From the NCBI RefSeq assembly GCF_029894335.1, contig NZ_JARXZC010000019.1:1-64000 (forward strand): 64,000 bases of DNA, read 5' to 3'. The position numbers and the translations under genes are program-made. The stretch comes from Kitasatospora sp. MAP5-34 (lineage in GTDB: Bacteria; Actinomycetota; Actinomycetes; Streptomycetales; Streptomycetaceae). The notes beneath the pieces are model-generated. The model was not told where the DNA came from and did not search any database. It was given only the letters and a program-made list of their open reading frames with translations. Shown here piece by piece: positions 62,164 through 64,000 of the stretch (position 1 is its first letter; each line of letters opens with the position of its first letter).

Positions 62164-62937
62164 TCACCCCGCCGGTCGCAGGTCGCGCGGCAGGAGTGGT
62201 GACTCCTGGGCGTGGCGCAGGAGTTCGAGGTAGTCGGCCCGGGGGAGCATGGTGCCGCCCAGACTTCGGACGGCCGGGCTGTCCCACTGGGCATCGAGCA
62301 GCAGCCCGCCCGCCTCCGCGAAGCGGGCGGCCAGATCGGCGATCGCGACTCGCGCGGCGTCGGTACGGCGGTGGAACATCGAGTCCAGGCTGAGCACCGG
62401 CCCGACCTGCACGCCGAAGGCTCCGCCGATCAACTCGCCGTTCTCCCACACCTCGACGCTGTGTGCGTGGCCGTCCCGGTGCAGTCCGTAGAGGCCCTGC
62501 TTCAGTTGGTCCGTCAGCCAGCGCGGGCTGCGGCCGGCCCGGCACTGCTCGACGACCTGCGCGAATTCCCGGTCCACGCTGGTGGACCACCGCAGACCGT
62601 TGCGCAGCCGCCGGGCCAGCCGCCGCCCCAGCCGGACTCCGCCCGGAGTGATCACCGGCCGTGGGTCCGGCGACCACCAGGCCACTCCGTACGGCACTTC
62701 GGACGGCACCTCGCCACCCACACCGAGGACGGCGATGCTCCCCGCCGCGACGCGGTCCTCGTACAGGGCTTCGTTGAGGTACCGGCTGTACTCGTCCGCC
62801 GCCGGCAGCGGGTACGCGCCGGCCCGGTAGCCCGCCAGCAGTCCGGCCGGGGTCAGATCGGCGCAGAAGGCGGCCGGGGCGTCGCCGGGCGCCGCCGAGA
62901 GGTCGACCGAACTCCACGATCTCAGCGCCGCCACCAC
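62164..62937 (-). CDS. aat: Divergent leucyl/phenylalanyl-tRNA-protein transferase-like (Aat) protein
   Basis: 257 aa. Aat family markers: YRAGAYPLP, VAWWSPDPRPVI, TSVDREFAQVVEQCRAG, QLKQGLYGLHRDGHAHSVEV, WENGELIGGAFGVQVG. Classical Aat transfers Leu/Phe from tRNA to an N-terminal Arg/Lys of proteins for the N-end rule. Differences from the canonical form: the GESMFS segment reads SLDSMFHRR, the LIDCQ segment reads LLDAQW, and ~35 residues are inserted between the YxxGxFP and WWSPDPR blocks. It is 16 bp behind a gene ending in an NRPS-type thioester reductase domain. I infer a role in tRNA-dependent amino acid transfer to a natural product, but ordinary protein tagging is possible. Confidence 0.85.
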   Translation of the reverse strand: MVAALRSWSSVDLSAAPGDAPAAFCADLTPAGLLAGYRAGAYPLPAADEYSRYLNEALYEDRVAAGSIAVLGVGGEVPSEVPYGVAWWSPDPRPVITPGGVRLGRRLARRLRNGLRWSTSVDREFAQVVEQCRAGRSPRWLTDQLKQGLYGLHRDGHAHSVEVWENGELIGGAFGVQVGPVLSLDSMFHRRTDAARVAIADLAARFAEAGGLLLDAQWDSPAVRSLGGTMLPRADYLELLRHAQESPLLPRDLRPAG

Positions 62938-62953
62938 CGGCTCCTCCCCGTGC

Positions 62954-64000
62954 TCACGGTGCTGCCCGTAGCGGCTCCAGGAAGCCGCCGGCCAGCAGAT
63001 CGTCGAGGTAGAAGTCGAGCAACTGGGCGTCCACGGGCGGGAATTCGATCCCGCTGCCGCGCAGCGCCCGTTCGGCCCGGGCGCGGGAGAAGAGCGGGAA
63101 GGTGGGCCGGAAGTACATCTCGCTGATGGAGAGGCCAGCCCCGGCGCACCGGTCCACGAACAGTGGGACGAACGCTGTCATCGGGTGCGTCGGGTGCGCT
63201 GCGGCGAACCGTACCAGCTGCTGGACCCAGTCGGGGTAGGGGAGTTGCTCGATCGGACAGCCCCGGGCCCGCAGCCGGTCGGCCAGTTCGCCGAGCAGTG
63301 CGTAGCGCGGGTTGGTGAGGTGGTAGACCTCCCCGGCGGCCGGGAGGTGGGTGGCGATGTGGGCGACCGCACGGGTGAAGCGGTCGGCGGGTACGAAGTC
63401 CAGCCAGAGCTCGACGTCCGGGCAGACCCCGCTGTCCGCGAGGAACTTGATGAGCGCGCAGATCTCCGTCCCGGTGTTCATCGTGCCGGTGGTCAGATCG
63501 CCCGTGACGTCGTTGACCCGGTGGATCGCGACCGGCAGTCCCGCTGCGGCCGCGTTGTGCAGCAGGGCCTCCGCGACCCACTTGCTCTCGACGTAGCCGA
63601 CCGACAGCTGGTCGGGGTGGCCGAGCGGGGTGTCCTCGGTGACGTACCGGACGCCGGCCGGCCCGAAACCGGCCAGCACCGCCAGACTGGACACGTAGTG
63701 CACCGGTATCGACCTGGCGTGGCCCGCCAGCCGGAGGATCTCCCGGGTGCCGCAGACGTTGGCCGGGCGCAGATCCTGGTACGGGTAGAGGAAGTTGACC
63801 TGCCCGCCGCAGTGGTGGATGACGTCCAGGCTCGACGCCAGCGCCTCGAACCGCTCCGGCGCCAGGCCCAGCATCGGTTCGGTGAGGTCGCCGACCAGCG
63901 GGACGACCCGGTCCGCGACCGGCTCGTGGCGCAGGAACCGGCGGTGCGCCGCGCGGATGCGGTCCAGGGCCCGCTGCTCGTCCGGTGCCCGTGCCAGACA
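62954..64000 (-). CDS. Thioester reductase (TR/R) domain, 3' part of a larger biosynthetic gene, 5' end outside the window
   Basis: 349 codons seen, open through the right edge. It matches the C-terminal reductive-release domain of NRPS and carboxylic acid reductases: GDLTEPMLGLAPERFEALAS, DVIHHCGGQVNFLYPYQDLR, NVCGTREILRLAGHA, VHYVSSLAVLAGFG, catalytic Tyr-x-x-x-Lys in GYVESKWVAEALL, then the extended C-terminal lobe (HRVNDVTGDLTTGTMNTGTE; YHLTNPRYALLGELADRLRA). Such domains release the carrier-bound acyl chain as an aldehyde or alcohol with NADPH. Whether A and carrier domains lie upstream cannot be seen. The Aat-like gene follows 16 bp later, likely one operon. Confidence 0.88.
   Translation of the reverse strand, partial: CLARAPDEQRALDRIRAAHRRFLRHEPVADRVVPLVGDLTEPMLGLAPERFEALASSLDVIHHCGGQVNFLYPYQDLRPANVCGTREILRLAGHARSIPVHYVSSLAVLAGFGPAGVRYVTEDTPLGHPDQLSVGYVESKWVAEALLHNAAAAGLPVAIHRVNDVTGDLTTGTMNTGTEICALIKFLADSGVCPDVELWLDFVPADRFTRAVAHIATHLPAAGEVYHLTNPRYALLGELADRLRARGCPIEQLPYPDWVQQLVRFAAAHPTHPMTAFVPLFVDRCAGAGLSISEMYFRPTFPLFSRARAERALRGSGIEFPPVDAQLLDFYLDDLLAGGFLEPLRAAP

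Overview
The window is very GC-rich actinobacterial DNA with strong G/C third-position bias, frequent GTG starts and many long perfect-hairpin terminators. Gene content (Rpf-LysM protein behind a c-di-AMP riboswitch, SpoIIE phosphatase with HATPase, MMPL, VKOR/DsbA, XRE-PNPOx fusion, SCO5389-like protein) points to Streptomycetaceae (Streptomyces or Kitasatospora). Both ends are cut through biosynthetic genes: a cyclizing NRPS at the left edge and a thioester-reductase-containing enzyme at the right edge. No tRNA, rRNA, CRISPR array or insertion sequence was seen.

Layout. 1-10.3 kb: a salicyl-capped thiazoline siderophore-type locus, with a large NRPS (aryl carrier, Cy, A-Cys with an embedded degenerate methyltransferase, carrier, Cy, A-Cys...) divergent from a salicylate-AMP ligase and a salicylate synthase. 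10.3-16.1 kb: cyclophilin, Acg-type nitroreductase-like protein, XRE-PNPOx fusion, an MFS exporter divergent from a TetR regulator with two evenly spaced palindromic operators, and a RibD/DHFR-fold reductase. 16.1-24 kb: MMPL exporter, DsbA-VKOR disulfide pair, membrane protein, CHAD protein, family 4/5 uracil-DNA glycosylase, SPFH protein, CBS protein. 24-30 kb: secreted SGNH hydrolase, a YcnI/Met-rich membrane protein pair (copper theme), a permease/TIGR03943 pair with a His-rich loop (metal theme), and a degenerate secreted NodB-like protein. 30-38.5 kb: SCO5389-like protein, an alpha/beta hydrolase, a cytosolic subtilase, a large FAD/Fe-S oxidoreductase, a GT2 glycosyltransferase and an SLT-type secreted protein.

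38.9-50.5 kb: pseudouridine catabolism genes psuG-psuK, then a five-gene minus-strand operon (single-ATPase FrcA-like ABC protein, permease, sugar-binding lipoprotein, GH92 alpha-mannosidase with NEW3 and YVTN propeller domains, PNGase A-like amidase) divergent from a LacI regulator. Two copies of the same 12-bp palindrome lie upstream of the operon and of lacI. I read this as a eukaryotic-type N-glycan scavenging locus: the amidase cuts the glycan off protein, GH92 trims mannose, the ABC system imports it and the LacI protein senses it.

50.5-64 kb: secreted cupredoxin-like protein, a 144-bp element with perfect 24-bp terminal inverted repeats, a multi-domain SpoIIE phosphatase, an Rpf-LysM protein with its c-di-AMP riboswitch, a second transglycosylase-like protein, a cupredoxin lipoprotein with a small membrane protein, a second sugar ABC importer (Xyl/Ara type), a 665-bp gene-free stretch, and finally an operon in which a divergent Aat-like (leucyl/phenylalanyl-tRNA-protein transferase) gene follows a thioester-reductase-ending gene by 16 bp. 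That last pair is the best candidate for an undescribed system: a tRNA-dependent aminoacyl transfer step attached to a reductively released NRPS product.
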